From: Microbacterium testaceum
Lineage (GTDB): Bacteria; Actinomycetota; Actinomycetes; Actinomycetales; Microbacteriaceae
NCBI RefSeq assembly: GCF_001476655.1
Contig: NZ_LDRT01000031.1
Location: 1 to 43,731 of the forward strand
Length of the DNA stretch: 43,731 nt
Reading direction: 5' to 3'
Numbering within the stretch: the stretch's first letter is position 1; each line of letters begins with the position of its first letter. A program made the translations under genes and the position numbers. The notes beneath the pieces are model-generated. The model saw only the letters and a program-made list of their open reading frames with translations. It had not been told where the DNA came from and searched no databases. Below, piece after piece: positions 7,139 through 15,736 of this stretch.

Positions 7139-7990
7139 TCAGGGGAGCAGGCCCGCCCGTCGCGCGCGCGCGACCGCGGCGTGCCGCGTCGAGGCGTCGA
7201 GCTTGGCCATCGCCGAGGCGAGATACGACTTGACGGTGGTCTCTCGAAGCTGGAGGGATGCCGCGATCTCGCCGTTCGTCGACCCCACGGCCGCGCAGGC
7301 CAGGACGTCGATCTCGCGGCGCGAGAGATGGATGTCAGCGTCCTCGCCGGAGCGGGGAGCATCCCCGGTGAGCGCGGCCAATCGCGACTCGAGTGCCTCG
7401 AGACGCCGTCGCACGTCGTCGTCGCCGACGGTCGCGGCGATGCTGCGCAACTGCGCGTAGCTCTCGCGGATCTCCTCGCGCACGCCGACGCTCAGTGCGT
7501 TGTCGCTCGACGGCATCGTCGAGAGGCGGCGATCGACCTCTTCTCGGACGCGGAGCTCGGTGCCGAGCTCTCCGGCGACGTCGAACGCCGGTCGTGCTTC
7601 GAGGTCGCCCACCGGCGCCTGTGCCCACGATCCGCAGTACAGCACGCCGCGCGCGTGTCCGCGCACGAGGACCGGGACGGCGAACAGGGTGGCGATTCCC
7701 TCGCCGAGGATGGCGCGGTCGTAGTCGTGCGTGATGGATCGGGCGGTGCGGTAGTCGAGCGTCATCCGAGGCCGCCGCTCGACGAGAGCGCGGCCGCCGA
7801 GTCCGCGTTCGGCGCGGACGACGAGTCCCTCGATGCTGCGGGTGCGTGCTCCGACGATGGTCGTGACGTGAACGGACCCGTTGTGTTCCAGGCCGCCGAA
7901 CGCGAGCGGGAAGTGGGTGCGGCGCGCGAGTTCGGCGACGGCGTGGGACACGAGTGTCGCGTCGTCGCGAAGAACGGTCGCTGCTCCCAA
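7139..7990 (-). CDS. GAF domain / LuxR-type transcriptional regulator
   Basis: The 283-residue product has a GAF-like sensor domain in its N-terminal ~150 residues, a helical linker (about 170-210) and a C-terminal LuxR HTH (LSRREIDVLACAAVGSTNGE through RETTVKSYLASAMAKL, residues ~220-275). The start is taken as TTG at 7990, with AGTAGGTAG a few bases upstream; a GTG a few codons later is possible. It is divergently transcribed from the DUF485/ActP pair 145 bp away, so it probably regulates acetate uptake, an inference from position. No histidine-kinase or receiver domain is present. Confidence 0.88.
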   Translation of the reverse strand: MGAATVLRDDATLVSHAVAELARRTHFPLAFGGLEHNGSVHVTTIVGARTRSIEGLVVRAERGLGGRALVERRPRMTLDYRTARSITHDYDRAILGEGIATLFAVPVLVRGHARGVLYCGSWAQAPVGDLEARPAFDVAGELGTELRVREEVDRRLSTMPSSDNALSVGVREEIRESYAQLRSIAATVGDDDVRRRLEALESRLAALTGDAPRSGEDADIHLSRREIDVLACAAVGSTNGEIAASLQLRETTVKSYLASAMAKLDASTRHAAVARARRAGLLP

Positions 7991-8134
7991 GAGAACTACC
8001 TACTTCCGGGGGTGACGGCTGCGTCGCCGCCTTTCGTAGCGTCGACCCTACCACCGGGAGCGCTTCCACCATCCCGGGTCATCATCCCCCCATCGGTGCG
8101 ATGTTGCACCGGTCCCATGAGGCAAGGAGGCCAC

Positions 8135-8488
8135 ATGACGGACAGAAGGATCGACCCCGCCCCCCGGGGCGGCGTCGACTACATCGCGGTTGAGGAGTCC
8201 GCACCGTTCCGCGATCTGAAGAAGCGTCAACGCAGCTTCATCTTCCCGCTCGCGGTCGCGTTCCTCGTCTGGTACTTCGTCTACGTGCTGCTGTCGTCGT
8301 TCGCTCCGGAGTTCATGGCCCAGCCGGTGTTCGGCGCGGTGACGGTCGGACTCCTGTTCGGCCTCGGACAGTTCGTCACGACCTTCGCGATCACGATGGG
8401 CTACGTCGCGTACGCGAACCGTCGGCTCGATCCCCTCGCGGAACAGCTGCGGGACGAGCTCGAGCGCACGGAGCGGGGTGCCCCGTGA
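8135..8488 (+). CDS. DUF485 membrane protein
   Basis: The 117-residue product has two membrane segments (about residues 36-56 and 68-92) and the DUF485 pattern, with a charged loop before TM1 and ITMGYVAYANRRLDPLAEQL after TM2. DUF485 genes normally precede acetate/solute symporters of the ActP type, as here, and are thought to be accessory subunits. The ATG has a strong AAGGAGG site. The stop overlaps the actP GTG (GTGA), implying coupled translation. Confidence 0.93.
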   Translation: MTDRRIDPAPRGGVDYIAVEESAPFRDLKKRQRSFIFPLAVAFLVWYFVYVLLSSFAPEFMAQPVFGAVTVGLLFGLGQFVTTFAITMGYVAYANRRLDPLAEQLRDELERTERGAP

Positions 8489-10101
8489 ACGAGGTCTTCG
8501 GCACTGTCCACGCCGCCGTCCAGACGGTCGAGAACAACCCGGTCCTGAACATCTCGATCTTCGGTGCCTTCGTCGCCGTGACGTTGTTCATCGTCATCCG
8601 GGCCAGCCGCAACAGCAAGACCGCGGCCGATTACTACGCCGCGGGACGCTCGTTCACGGGCCCGCAGAACGGTTTCGCCATCGCGGGCGACTATCTCTCG
8701 GCGGCCTCCTTCCTGGGGATCGTCGGCGCGATCGCGATCAACGGGTACGACGGGTTCCTCTACTCCATCGGCTTCCTCGTCGCCTGGCTGGTGGCGCTGC
8801 TGCTGGTGGCGGAACTCATGCGCAACACGGGCAAGTTCACGATGGCGGATGTGCTCTCGTTCCGTCTGCGGGAACGCCCCGTCCGCATGGCCGCGGCGAT
8901 CACGACCCTCGCGGTGTGCTTCTTCTACCTCCTCGCCCAGATGGCGGGAGCGGGGGGACTCGTCTCGCTGCTGCTGGGGATCACCGAGCGGCTGGGACAG
9001 TCGATCGTCGTCGCGGTGGTGGGCCTCCTCATGATCGTCTACGTCCTCATCGGCGGAATGAAGGGCACCACCTGGGTGCAGATCGTCAAGGCGTTCTTGC
9101 TGATCGGCGGCGCCGTCGTCATGACCATCTGGGTGCTCGCGATCAACGGGTTCAACCTGAACACCCTTCTCGAAGCGGCCGTCGCCGCGTCTCCGAAGGG
9201 GGAGGCGGTGCTCGCCCCGGGTCTTCAGTACGGCAAGAACCCGTGGGACTTCATCTCCCTGGCGCTCGCGCTGGTGCTGGGCACGGCGGGCCTGCCCCAC
9301 GTGCTCATGCGCTTCTACACGGTGCCCACGGCCAAAGAGGCCCGGCGTTCGGTGGTCTGGGCCATCTGGCTGATCGGGCTGTTCTACATCCTCACCCTCG
9401 TGCTCGGATACGGCGCGGGTGCCCTCGTCGGACCGGATGCCATCCTCGCGGCACCGGGAGGCGTCAACGCGGCGGCCCCTCTGCTGGCCCTCGCTCTCGG
9501 CGGGCCGATCCTGCTCGGGTTCATCTCGGCGGTGGCGTTCGCGACCATCCTCGCGGTGGTCGCGGGTCTCACCATCACCGCGGCCGCGTCCTTCGCGCAC
9601 GACATCTACGCGAGCGTGGTGAAGAAGGGCAACGTCCCGCCGGACGGGGAGGTCAAGGTCGCTCGACGCACCGTCATCGTGATCGGCGTGCTCGCGATCA
9701 TCGGCGGCATCGGGGTCCAGGGGCAGAACGTGGCGTTCCTGGTCGCGCTGGCCTTCGCCGTCGCGGCCTCGGCGAACCTCCCGACCATCCTGTACTCGCT
9801 CTTCTGGCGTCGGTTCACGACCCGCGGCGCGGTATGGAGCATGTACGGAGGGCTCGGCTCGGCCCTGGTGCTGATCTTCCTCTCGCCGGTCTTCTGGGGC
9901 ACGCCTACCAGCGTGTTCGTCGACACCGGGGTGGCGATCTGGCCGCTGAACAACCCGGGCATCGTGTCGATCCCGCTGGGGTTCCTGCTCGGCTGGCTCG
10001 GCTCGGTCACCTCGCGCCGTGCCGAGGATGCCGGAAAGGCGGCGGAGATGGACGTGCGCTCGCTCACCGGCTTCGGTGCCGAGAAGGCGTCCCAGCACTG
10101 A
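8485..10101 (+). CDS. actP: cation/acetate symporter ActP (sodium:solute symporter family)
   Basis: The 538-residue SSS-family transporter has about 13 membrane segments. Family features include SKTAADYYAAGRSFTGPQNG near residue 45, GDYLSAASFLGIVG near 70 and TAGLPHVLMRFYTVP near 270. It is predicted to import acetate or related short carboxylates with a cation. The GTG start overlaps the DUF485 stop. The divergent GAF-LuxR gene is the likely regulator. Substrate is by homology only; pyruvate or propionate remain possible. Confidence 0.92.
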   Translation: MNEVFGTVHAAVQTVENNPVLNISIFGAFVAVTLFIVIRASRNSKTAADYYAAGRSFTGPQNGFAIAGDYLSAASFLGIVGAIAINGYDGFLYSIGFLVAWLVALLLVAELMRNTGKFTMADVLSFRLRERPVRMAAAITTLAVCFFYLLAQMAGAGGLVSLLLGITERLGQSIVVAVVGLLMIVYVLIGGMKGTTWVQIVKAFLLIGGAVVMTIWVLAINGFNLNTLLEAAVAASPKGEAVLAPGLQYGKNPWDFISLALALVLGTAGLPHVLMRFYTVPTAKEARRSVVWAIWLIGLFYILTLVLGYGAGALVGPDAILAAPGGVNAAAPLLALALGGPILLGFISAVAFATILAVVAGLTITAAASFAHDIYASVVKKGNVPPDGEVKVARRTVIVIGVLAIIGGIGVQGQNVAFLVALAFAVAASANLPTILYSLFWRRFTTRGAVWSMYGGLGSALVLIFLSPVFWGTPTSVFVDTGVAIWPLNNPGIVSIPLGFLLGWLGSVTSRRAEDAGKAAEMDVRSLTGFGAEKASQH

Positions 10102-10117
10102 GAAACACGTTCGGAGC

Positions 10118-10164
10118 GGGAGCGCCCGGTCTCGTCGGCGACAGCCGCGGGGCCGGGCGCTCCC
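10118..10164 (+). terminator. terminator hairpin after actP
   Basis: GGGAGCGCCCGG (10118-10129) pairs perfectly with CCGGGCGCTCCC (10153-10164) around a 23-base loop, 16 bases after the actP stop. There is a short T-containing tail (CGTTCT) but no U-run. Positions 10165-10275 hold nothing else I can identify. Confidence 0.65.
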
Positions 10165-10275
10165 CGTTCTCCGGGCGACCGTTCGCGCCATTCGTGCGCG
10201 CCTGGTTCGCCGCGCCGGCCCATCTCGCCGCCCTCGGGCCGCCGTGCCGGCCCATCTCGCCGCCCGCGGGGGATC

Positions 10276-10809
10276 TCACCCCGCTCCGCGGAGTCCTTCG
10301 CGCAGCATCACGTCGTTCTCCAGCGACAGCAGATACTCCTTGACCTCGGGGTGGCCGCCGTATTCACCGATCGAGCCGTCGGCGCGGACGACGCGGTGCA
10401 CGGGCACCACGAGGGAGAACGGGCTCTTCGCGCACGCCGTGCCCACCGCGCGCGCCGCTCCGGGAGCACCCGCGAGGACCGCCACCTCGCCGTACGAGGC
10501 CACCTCCCCGTAGGGGACGTCGATGGTCGCCTGCAGCGCCGTCCGGGTGAAGCCCTGCACGAGTCGCCAGTCCAGCGCCACGTCGAAGTGCCGCCGCTCG
10601 CCGTCGAAGTACTCGTCGAGCTGTGTCCGCAGGTCGACGGCCCCTTCGGGATCGGGCTCGGGCAGGACGCCCAGACGTTGCGCGATGTCGGCCCGCGCGA
10701 GGTCGATGCCGTCATGGGCGACGTCGAGCCGCACGAGCGCATCGTTGACGAACGTGAGGAGGATCGGACCGACCGGACTGTCGTGCTCCGTGCTGGTGAC
10801 TGTGTTCAT
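10276..10809 (-). CDS. O6-alkylguanine-DNA alkyltransferase homologue with active-site Cys replaced by Val
   Basis: The 177-residue product has the full Ogt/AGT architecture: an N-terminal RNase H-like domain (~1-85) and a C-terminal DNA-binding domain with PYGEVASYGEVA (99-110), the arginine-finger region GAARAVGTA (R120) and the end of the active-site helix. The catalytic motif PCHRV reads PVHRV here (P136-V137-H138-R139-V140); the valine codon is GTG. Without the cysteine it cannot accept an alkyl group. It may act like alkyltransferase-like (ATL) proteins, which have Trp or Ala there, bind damage and pass it to excision repair; that is inference. The ATG has a GAGGA site upstream. Confidence 0.88.
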   Translation of the reverse strand: MNTVTSTEHDSPVGPILLTFVNDALVRLDVAHDGIDLARADIAQRLGVLPEPDPEGAVDLRTQLDEYFDGERRHFDVALDWRLVQGFTRTALQATIDVPYGEVASYGEVAVLAGAPGAARAVGTACAKSPFSLVVPVHRVVRADGSIGEYGGHPEVKEYLLSLENDVMLREGLRGAG

Positions 10810-11009
10810 GCGCTCATCCTCGTGATCGGCGGGATCGCCCGTCGTGCTTCGATCCGCGACGGGGGACGACCTCGCGATTCGGCATCCCGGGGAGGAACAG
10901 CCGATCCGACGGCGTGTCGCCCGATTCCCACAAAACCCGCCCCGGCTACGCGCGAACCACAGATGCCCGGCTTAGTCTGGCAGGTGTGTGGCGAGCTGAG
11001 GATGACACC

Positions 11010-14000
11010 GTGAGCGGTGGCGACGGAGACGGGTCCTCGTCGACCGTCGATCCGGCCGAGCTGCGACTGTCGGAGCCCGGCATCGTGGTCCGCCACGTCG
11101 CCGACCCCGAACGCGATCGCATCCGCACCGAGGCGGCTGCCCTCGGCGGGCGATCCACCCTCCTGCGATTCGACGACGCGCTCGACGCCGGCATCGACAT
11201 CACCAAGGCGCATCCCGGTTCCCTGCCGCAGTTCATCACCGGTCGGGCCACGCTCCTGTCGAACCTCTTCCGCGACGAGGTGGCCCTGCGCACCGCCCGA
11301 CTCGCCGCCGAACGCATCACCGCGAAGAACGTCGAACTCCGCACCGCGCGCGGCCTCGAGCCCGTCCACCTCGCCGTGGGTCTCGCCGCGTGGAAGATCG
11401 GGGGAGTGGAGTGGTCGTCGCCCGTCCTCCTCCGGCCCCTCGCGATCCGCCGCCACAACGGCGACTTCGAGCTGAAGCTGCACGGCGCCTTCGTGATGAA
11501 CCCCGAACTGGCCCGCGCGTTCCGCAGCCATCTCGGCATCCACATCGACAGTGCCGCCTTGGCGGGCCTCGCGTACGACCAGGGCGTGTTCAAGCCGCAG
11601 CCGGTCATCGACCACATCCGCCGCCTGACCACGCACGTGCCCACTTTCGTGGTGCACCCGCGCCTGGTGATCTCGTCGTTCGCCGACGTGGGCTCCGGCA
11701 TGGCGCGCGACACCCAGCACCTCGACGACACGCTTCTGAACGCCCTCGCCGGGCACCCGGACGACCGCGCCCGCATCACCGTGCGGCGCGAGGACCCCGT
11801 CATCGTCAGCCCCGACGAGCGCTCGCCGGCGTCCGACACCCTCCTCCTCGACGCCGACGCCGAGCAGGAGCGCGTCCTCGCCCGGATCGTCGCCGGACAC
11901 TCGCTCGCCGTCCACACGCTTCCCGGCACCGGCGGGACGCAGACCGTGATCAACGCGGTCGGCCAGCTCGTCCACGACGGCAAGCGTGTCCTGGTGGTCA
12001 GCGCCCGTCGCTCGACTCTCGACGGCATCCGTCATCGCCTCGCCGGTGTCGGCCTCACCGGACTCGCGGTCTCCCCGAACCACGTGCGCCGCGACCTCAT
12101 TCGGGCCATCGGCCGCAACGAGAAGGCCGAACAGCCCAAGGTCGCCGAGATCGACGACGCGCTGCTGCGTCTGCGCACGGTGCTGCGCGACTACCGCTCG
12201 GCGGTCACCGAGCCGCATCTGGCGCTGGGCGTCTCGGCCCTCGACGTCCTCCGCGCGCTCACGGCGCTGGCATCCACCTCTCCGCCGCCCTCGACCGCGG
12301 CGCGATTCGACCTCGCCACGATGGAGCGGCTCGCCGGTCGACGCGATGCCGCCGCGCGGGCGCTGGCGATGGCCGCGCGCCTCGGCGAGTTCCGCTTCGG
12401 TCCCGACGACTCGCCGTGGTACGGCGTGAGCTTCACCCGCACCGAAGACGCGCGCGCCGCACACGACCTCGCCGGGAAGCTCCACACGCACGACGTTCCG
12501 CGTCTGCTCGAGCGCGGGTACGAGCTCATCGCGCAGACCCGCATGCGTCCGTTCCAGACGGTGTCCGAGCTCGGTGCGTACCTCAAACTGCTGCAGGGGA
12601 TCCGCGAGTCGCTCGACCGCTTCAGCCCCAGCGTGTTCGAGCGTCCGCTCGGCGAGCTCATCGACGCCCACTCGCCGCGCCGCGACGCGTCGCCGATGAG
12701 CGGACCCAACCGCCGTCGTCTCAAGCGCCTGTCCAAGGAGTACGTCCGCCCCGGCGTGCACGTCACGGACATGTACGAGGCGCTGGTGCGGATCCAGCAG
12801 CAGCGCACGGAGTGGCAGCGTGTGGTCGACGCCGGAGTGACGCCGGAGGTCCCCCTGGGCCTCGCCGACGTGCACGTCGGCTGGCAGCGCGTCGACGCCC
12901 TGCTCGGCGAGCTCGACCAGATCCTGGGCCGTCAGGGCTCGGAGCGTCTCGCGACGCTGCCCGTGCACGAGCTCGTGCGCACCCTCGCGGGTCTCGCCGC
13001 CGAATCGACCTTCTTCGACAACCTCGTCGAGCGCGCGCAGCTGCGCTCCGAGCTCGCCCGTCTGGGACTGGAGCCGCTGCTCGTCGAGCTGTCCGTGCGC
13101 CACGTCCCCGAGGAACGGGTGGGCAACGAGCTCGAGTTCGCGTGGTGGCAGTCAGCGCTGGAGCACCTGCTCCGCACCGACCGCGCCCTCCTCGGAGCGA
13201 ACACGGCCGTCGTCGACCGCCTCGAGCGCGACTTCCGCCTCGTCGACGAAGCGCACGCCGCGGCCGCGGGTCCGCTGCTCGCCGCGGAACTGGCGAAGCA
13301 GTGGCGCATCGGGATCGTCGATCACCCCGACGAGGCCGCCGCGCTCAAGCGCTCGCTGAAGGACGGCCTCCACACCGCCACTGAGATCTCGGATGCCGCG
13401 CCCACCCTCCTGCGCACGCTCGCGCCCGTGTGGCTCGCCTCGCCCTACGAGGTCCCGGACGTGCCGACGGATCTCGCCTTCGACGTGGTCATCATCGCGG
13501 ACGCCGCCGCCCTCTGCCTGGCCGAGGCCGCCCCGGCGCTCCGCCGGGCCCGTCAGGTCGTGCTCTTCGGTGACCCGGTGGTGCAGAAGCCGACCCCGTT
13601 CCGCGTCAGCGCGTCGATCGCCCCCGTTCCCGACGAGGCCGACGACGTGCCCTTCGACGAGGTCTCGGTCTTCGAGCGCATCGCCGAGCTGCTGCCCGTC
13701 GAGACGCTGACCCGCAGCTACCGCGCCGGGGGCGAAGACCTCGCCCAGCTCGTCAACGACGCGTTCTACGGCGGCGAGATCGTCTCCCTCCCGTGGGCCG
13801 GCTCGTACCTGGGCCGCGGCAGCCTGAGCGTCGACTACGTCGAGAACGGCGTGGGCGCGCCCCACCCCGTCAGCGGCGCCGTGGAGAGCCCGGATGCCGA
13901 GGTCGCCCGCGTCGTCAGCATCGTTGTCGAGCACGCGGTCAACCGCGCCTCCGAGTCGCTCATGGTCGTCACCGCGAGCCGCACCCACGCCGAGCGCGTG

Positions 14001-14717
14001 CGCGCGTCCGTCGAGGCGGCGCTCGCGGGGCGTTCCGACGTCGCGGCTTTCGTGTCTCGGGATGCCGCCGAGCCCTTCGCCGTGCTGACCCTCGAGGAGT
14101 CGGTGGCCGAGAGTCGCGACCGCGTGGTGTTCTCACTCGGCTTCGGCCTCACGCGCCACGGCCGCGTCCTCAGCGACTTCGGCGACCTCTCGACCCCCGA
14201 CGGGGAGCGTCTGCTCACGGTCGGCATGACCCGGGCCCGACGCTCGATGGTGATCGTGTCGTCGATCCGGCCTTCCGCTTTCGACGATGGCCGCCTCGAG
14301 CACGGTGCCGCAACTCTCATGGGCATCCTCGGCTCGGTCGCCTCGCGCGGCCGCGAGAGCACCCTCGAAGACCTCGCCGATCCGCTCACACGGGCCCTGG
14401 CGCGCGAGCTGCGCGCCCTCGGCGTCGAGGTCGACCTCGACTACCGCGGCCTCCTCCCGCTCGTCGCGCGACACGGCGGCAAGGCCGTCGTCGCGGAGAG
14501 CGACCCCGAGACGATCGGCGAGTCGCTGCGCGAGACGCTGCGGCTGCGCCCGCAGATCCTGCGCCGCCTCGGCTGGCACTACGTGCGCGTGCACGCGTTC
14601 GACCTCTACAGCGACCCCGCGGGAGTGGCATCCCGGATCGCGGAACTGCTCGGCGTCGCGCCCGACGACCCCGCCGAATCGGGCACGACCACCGAGCCCC
14701 TCGATCTGCCCGGCTGA
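11010..14717 (+). CDS. helicase-like SF1 protein with degenerate ATPase motifs and C-terminal MTES_1575-type nuclease-like domain
   Basis: The GTG at 11010 follows GAGGA at a normal distance and gives 1235 residues. Superfamily 1 order is recognisable: motif I near 304 (LPGTGGTQT, where PPGTGKT is expected), motif II near 828 (VVIIADAAAL instead of VDEA), motif III LFGDPVVQKPTPF, motif IV SYRAGGEDLAQLVNDAFYGG, a changed motif V (TLEESVAESRDRVVFS) and a good motif VI near 1072 (VGMTRARRSMVIVSS). The C-terminal ~120 residues (LRRLGWHYVRVHAFDLYSDP) look like the MTES_1575 PD-(D/E)XK domain seen on actinobacterial helicases. Loss of the Walker Lys and Asp-Glu argues against ATP hydrolysis, so a structural or DNA-binding role is more likely. 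Family assignment is solid; function is not. Confidence 0.85.
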   Translation: MSGGDGDGSSSTVDPAELRLSEPGIVVRHVADPERDRIRTEAAALGGRSTLLRFDDALDAGIDITKAHPGSLPQFITGRATLLSNLFRDEVALRTARLAAERITAKNVELRTARGLEPVHLAVGLAAWKIGGVEWSSPVLLRPLAIRRHNGDFELKLHGAFVMNPELARAFRSHLGIHIDSAALAGLAYDQGVFKPQPVIDHIRRLTTHVPTFVVHPRLVISSFADVGSGMARDTQHLDDTLLNALAGHPDDRARITVRREDPVIVSPDERSPASDTLLLDADAEQERVLARIVAGHSLAVHTLPGTGGTQTVINAVGQLVHDGKRVLVVSARRSTLDGIRHRLAGVGLTGLAVSPNHVRRDLIRAIGRNEKAEQPKVAEIDDALLRLRTVLRDYRSAVTEPHLALGVSALDVLRALTALASTSPPPSTAARFDLATMERLAGRRDAAARALAMAARLGEFRFGPDDSPWYGVSFTRTEDARAAHDLAGKLHTHDVPRLLERGYELIAQTRMRPFQTVSELGAYLKLLQGIRESLDRFSPSVFERPLGELIDAHSPRRDASPMSGPNRRRLKRLSKEYVRPGVHVTDMYEALVRIQQQRTEWQRVVDAGVTPEVPLGLADVHVGWQRVDALLGELDQILGRQGSERLATLPVHELVRTLAGLAAESTFFDNLVERAQLRSELARLGLEPLLVELSVRHVPEERVGNELEFAWWQSALEHLLRTDRALLGANTAVVDRLERDFRLVDEAHAAAAGPLLAAELAKQWRIGIVDHPDEAAALKRSLKDGLHTATEISDAAPTLLRTLAPVWLASPYEVPDVPTDLAFDVVIIADAAALCLAEAAPALRRARQVVLFGDPVVQKPTPFRVSASIAPVPDEADDVPFDEVSVFERIAELLPVETLTRSYRAGGEDLAQLVNDAFYGGEIVSLPWAGSYLGRGSLSVDYVENGVGAPHPVSGAVESPDAEVARVVSIVVEHAVNRASESLMVVTASRTHAERVRASVEAALAGRSDVAAFVSRDAAEPFAVLTLEESVAESRDRVVFSLGFGLTRHGRVLSDFGDLSTPDGERLLTVGMTRARRSMVIVSSIRPSAFDDGRLEHGAATLMGILGSVASRGRESTLEDLADPLTRALARELRALGVEVDLDYRGLLPLVARHGGKAVVAESDPETIGESLRETLRLRPQILRRLGWHYVRVHAFDLYSDPAGVASRIAELLGVAPDDPAESGTTTEPLDLPG

Positions 14718-14720
14718 TCC

Positions 14721-14945
14721 GTGGGCACGGCGGCGGAACCGGAATCCGAGCGCGACCCCGGCGGTGCCGCACGGCAGGCCATCGTGCGTGTCAGCGGCGC
14801 GCGCCGTGCGCGCCTGCTCCCGGCACCGGGCACGACGGCGGAGCCGGCACCCGCGGACGACCCCCATCGGGGCGCGGGCCCGGGGCCGGTGGCATCCGGT
14901 CCCAACGACGACCGTATGCTGCGCGACGTCCCCCCGCACTATTGA
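14721..14945 (+). CDS. small acidic/proline-rich protein ending in a DVPPHY motif
   Basis: The 74-residue frame starts with a GTG three bases after the stop of the helicase-like gene and ends one base before a strong terminator, so it is co-transcribed. The centre is low in complexity (Pro/Ala/Gly-rich). The C-terminus NDDRMLRDVPPHY resembles tails I recall on small actinobacterial proteins encoded next to helicase-like genes; that is memory, not a search. No domain is recognised. It may be a partner of the upstream protein. Confidence rests on position and the ordered C-terminus. Confidence 0.6.
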   Translation: MGTAAEPESERDPGGAARQAIVRVSGARRARLLPAPGTTAEPAPADDPHRGAGPGPVASGPNDDRMLRDVPPHY

Positions 14946-14983
14946 GAAACGGGCCCGCGCTGACGTCAGCGCGGGCCCGTTTC
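14946..14983. terminator. bidirectional terminator, 38-bp perfect palindrome
   Basis: Two perfect 19-base arms meet without a loop and are flanked by GAAAC/GTTTC, between the convergent genes ending at 14945 (+) and 14993 (-). It should fold in RNA from either strand. Confidence 0.88.
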
Positions 14984-14992
14984 GGTGAGGGG

Positions 14993-15412
14993 TCAGGCTT
15001 TGTTCTGACGCTCCAGAAGGTCGCGGATCTGTACGAGGAGCTCCTGCTCGGTGGGGAGCTTCGGCTCGTCGGATGCCGCCTCGGTGACGCCGGCGCGCGC
15101 GGCGGCGATCGCCTTCCAGCGGTTCATCGGGTACACGAAGACGAGATAGACCACGATCGCCACGGCGAAGAAGCTGATGATCGCCGTCAGCAGGCCGCCG
15201 AGGGGGAAGGTCACCTGCTGGCCGTAGATCCCGGTGATCGTCGGTCCCAAGTCACCGTTCTCGTTGGGCTTGTAGAAGATCTCGACCAGCGGGTTGATGA
15301 TCGCGCTCACGATCGCATTGACCACCGCCGTGAAGGCGGCGCCGATGACGACGGCGACCGCGAGATCGATGACGTTGCCGCGGAGGATGAACTCTTTGAA
15401 TCCCTTGATCAC
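14993..15412 (-). CDS. mscL: large-conductance mechanosensitive channel MscL
   Basis: The 139-residue product has the family hallmarks: an N-terminal amphipathic helix (MIKGFKEFILRGNVIDLAVA), a TM1 pore helix with AVVIGAAFTAVVNAIVSAII, a periplasmic loop, TM2 and a charged C-terminal helix (LPTEQELLVQIRDLLERQ). It is an inner-membrane safety valve that opens during osmotic downshock. The start is GTG. It is the last gene of a probable operon with the zinc-ribbon gene and the folate cyclo-ligase gene. Confidence 0.97.
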   Translation of the reverse strand: MIKGFKEFILRGNVIDLAVAVVIGAAFTAVVNAIVSAIINPLVEIFYKPNENGDLGPTITGIYGQQVTFPLGGLLTAIISFFAVAIVVYLVFVYPMNRWKAIAAARAGVTEAASDEPKLPTEQELLVQIRDLLERQNKA

Positions 15413-15442
15413 TGTGGTCTCCCGGGGGTGTGGTGCGAGGTG

Positions 15443-15721
15443 TCAGGACGACGACGAGGACGCCGTCGAGGTCGATGATGACGAGGTCGACGAGGATCCG
15501 CCACCGCTTGCGCTCGTCGACGTGGGGGAGGATCCGCTCGAGGAACCGCGCGAATCGGTGCGGTAGAAACCGGACCCGTTGAAGGTCACACCGATCGAGC
15601 CGTACTGCTTGCGGAGGTCTCCGCCGCACTCCGGGCATTCGGTGAGGGCCGCGTCCGAGAAGGACTGCACGGCGTCGAAACGGTGTCCGCACTGCTTGCA
15701 GGCATACGAGTAGGTGGGCAT
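15443..15721 (-). CDS. FmdB-type zinc-ribbon protein with serine-rich tail
   Basis: The N-terminal ~45 residues form the FmdB/CxxC_CxxC zinc ribbon, with Cys at 8, 11, 29 and 32 (MPTYSYACKQCGHRF, CPECGG), followed by the family's VTFNGSGFYRTD. The last ~35 residues are almost only Ser, Thr, Gly and Ala and end in a run of serines. The role of this family is unknown; some members are called regulatory by distant homology to amidase-operon FmdB. It lies 15 bases after the folate cyclo-ligase gene and 30 bases before mscL. Confidence 0.93.
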   Translation of the reverse strand: MPTYSYACKQCGHRFDAVQSFSDAALTECPECGGDLRKQYGSIGVTFNGSGFYRTDSRGSSSGSSPTSTSASGGGSSSTSSSSTSTASSSSS

Positions 15722-15736
15722 GGTGCTTCTTTCGGG

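Noticed and set aside
8401..10191. 596-codon minus-strand frame
   Set aside because: It is antisense to actP; composition is charged and repetitive and there is no ribosome binding site.
10806..13103. 765-codon minus-strand frame
   Set aside because: Antisense to the helicase-like gene, with no recognisable motif.
11390..13384. 664-codon plus-strand frame
   Set aside because: Alternative frame of the helicase-like gene, Arg/Pro-rich; the annotated frame carries the SF1 motifs.
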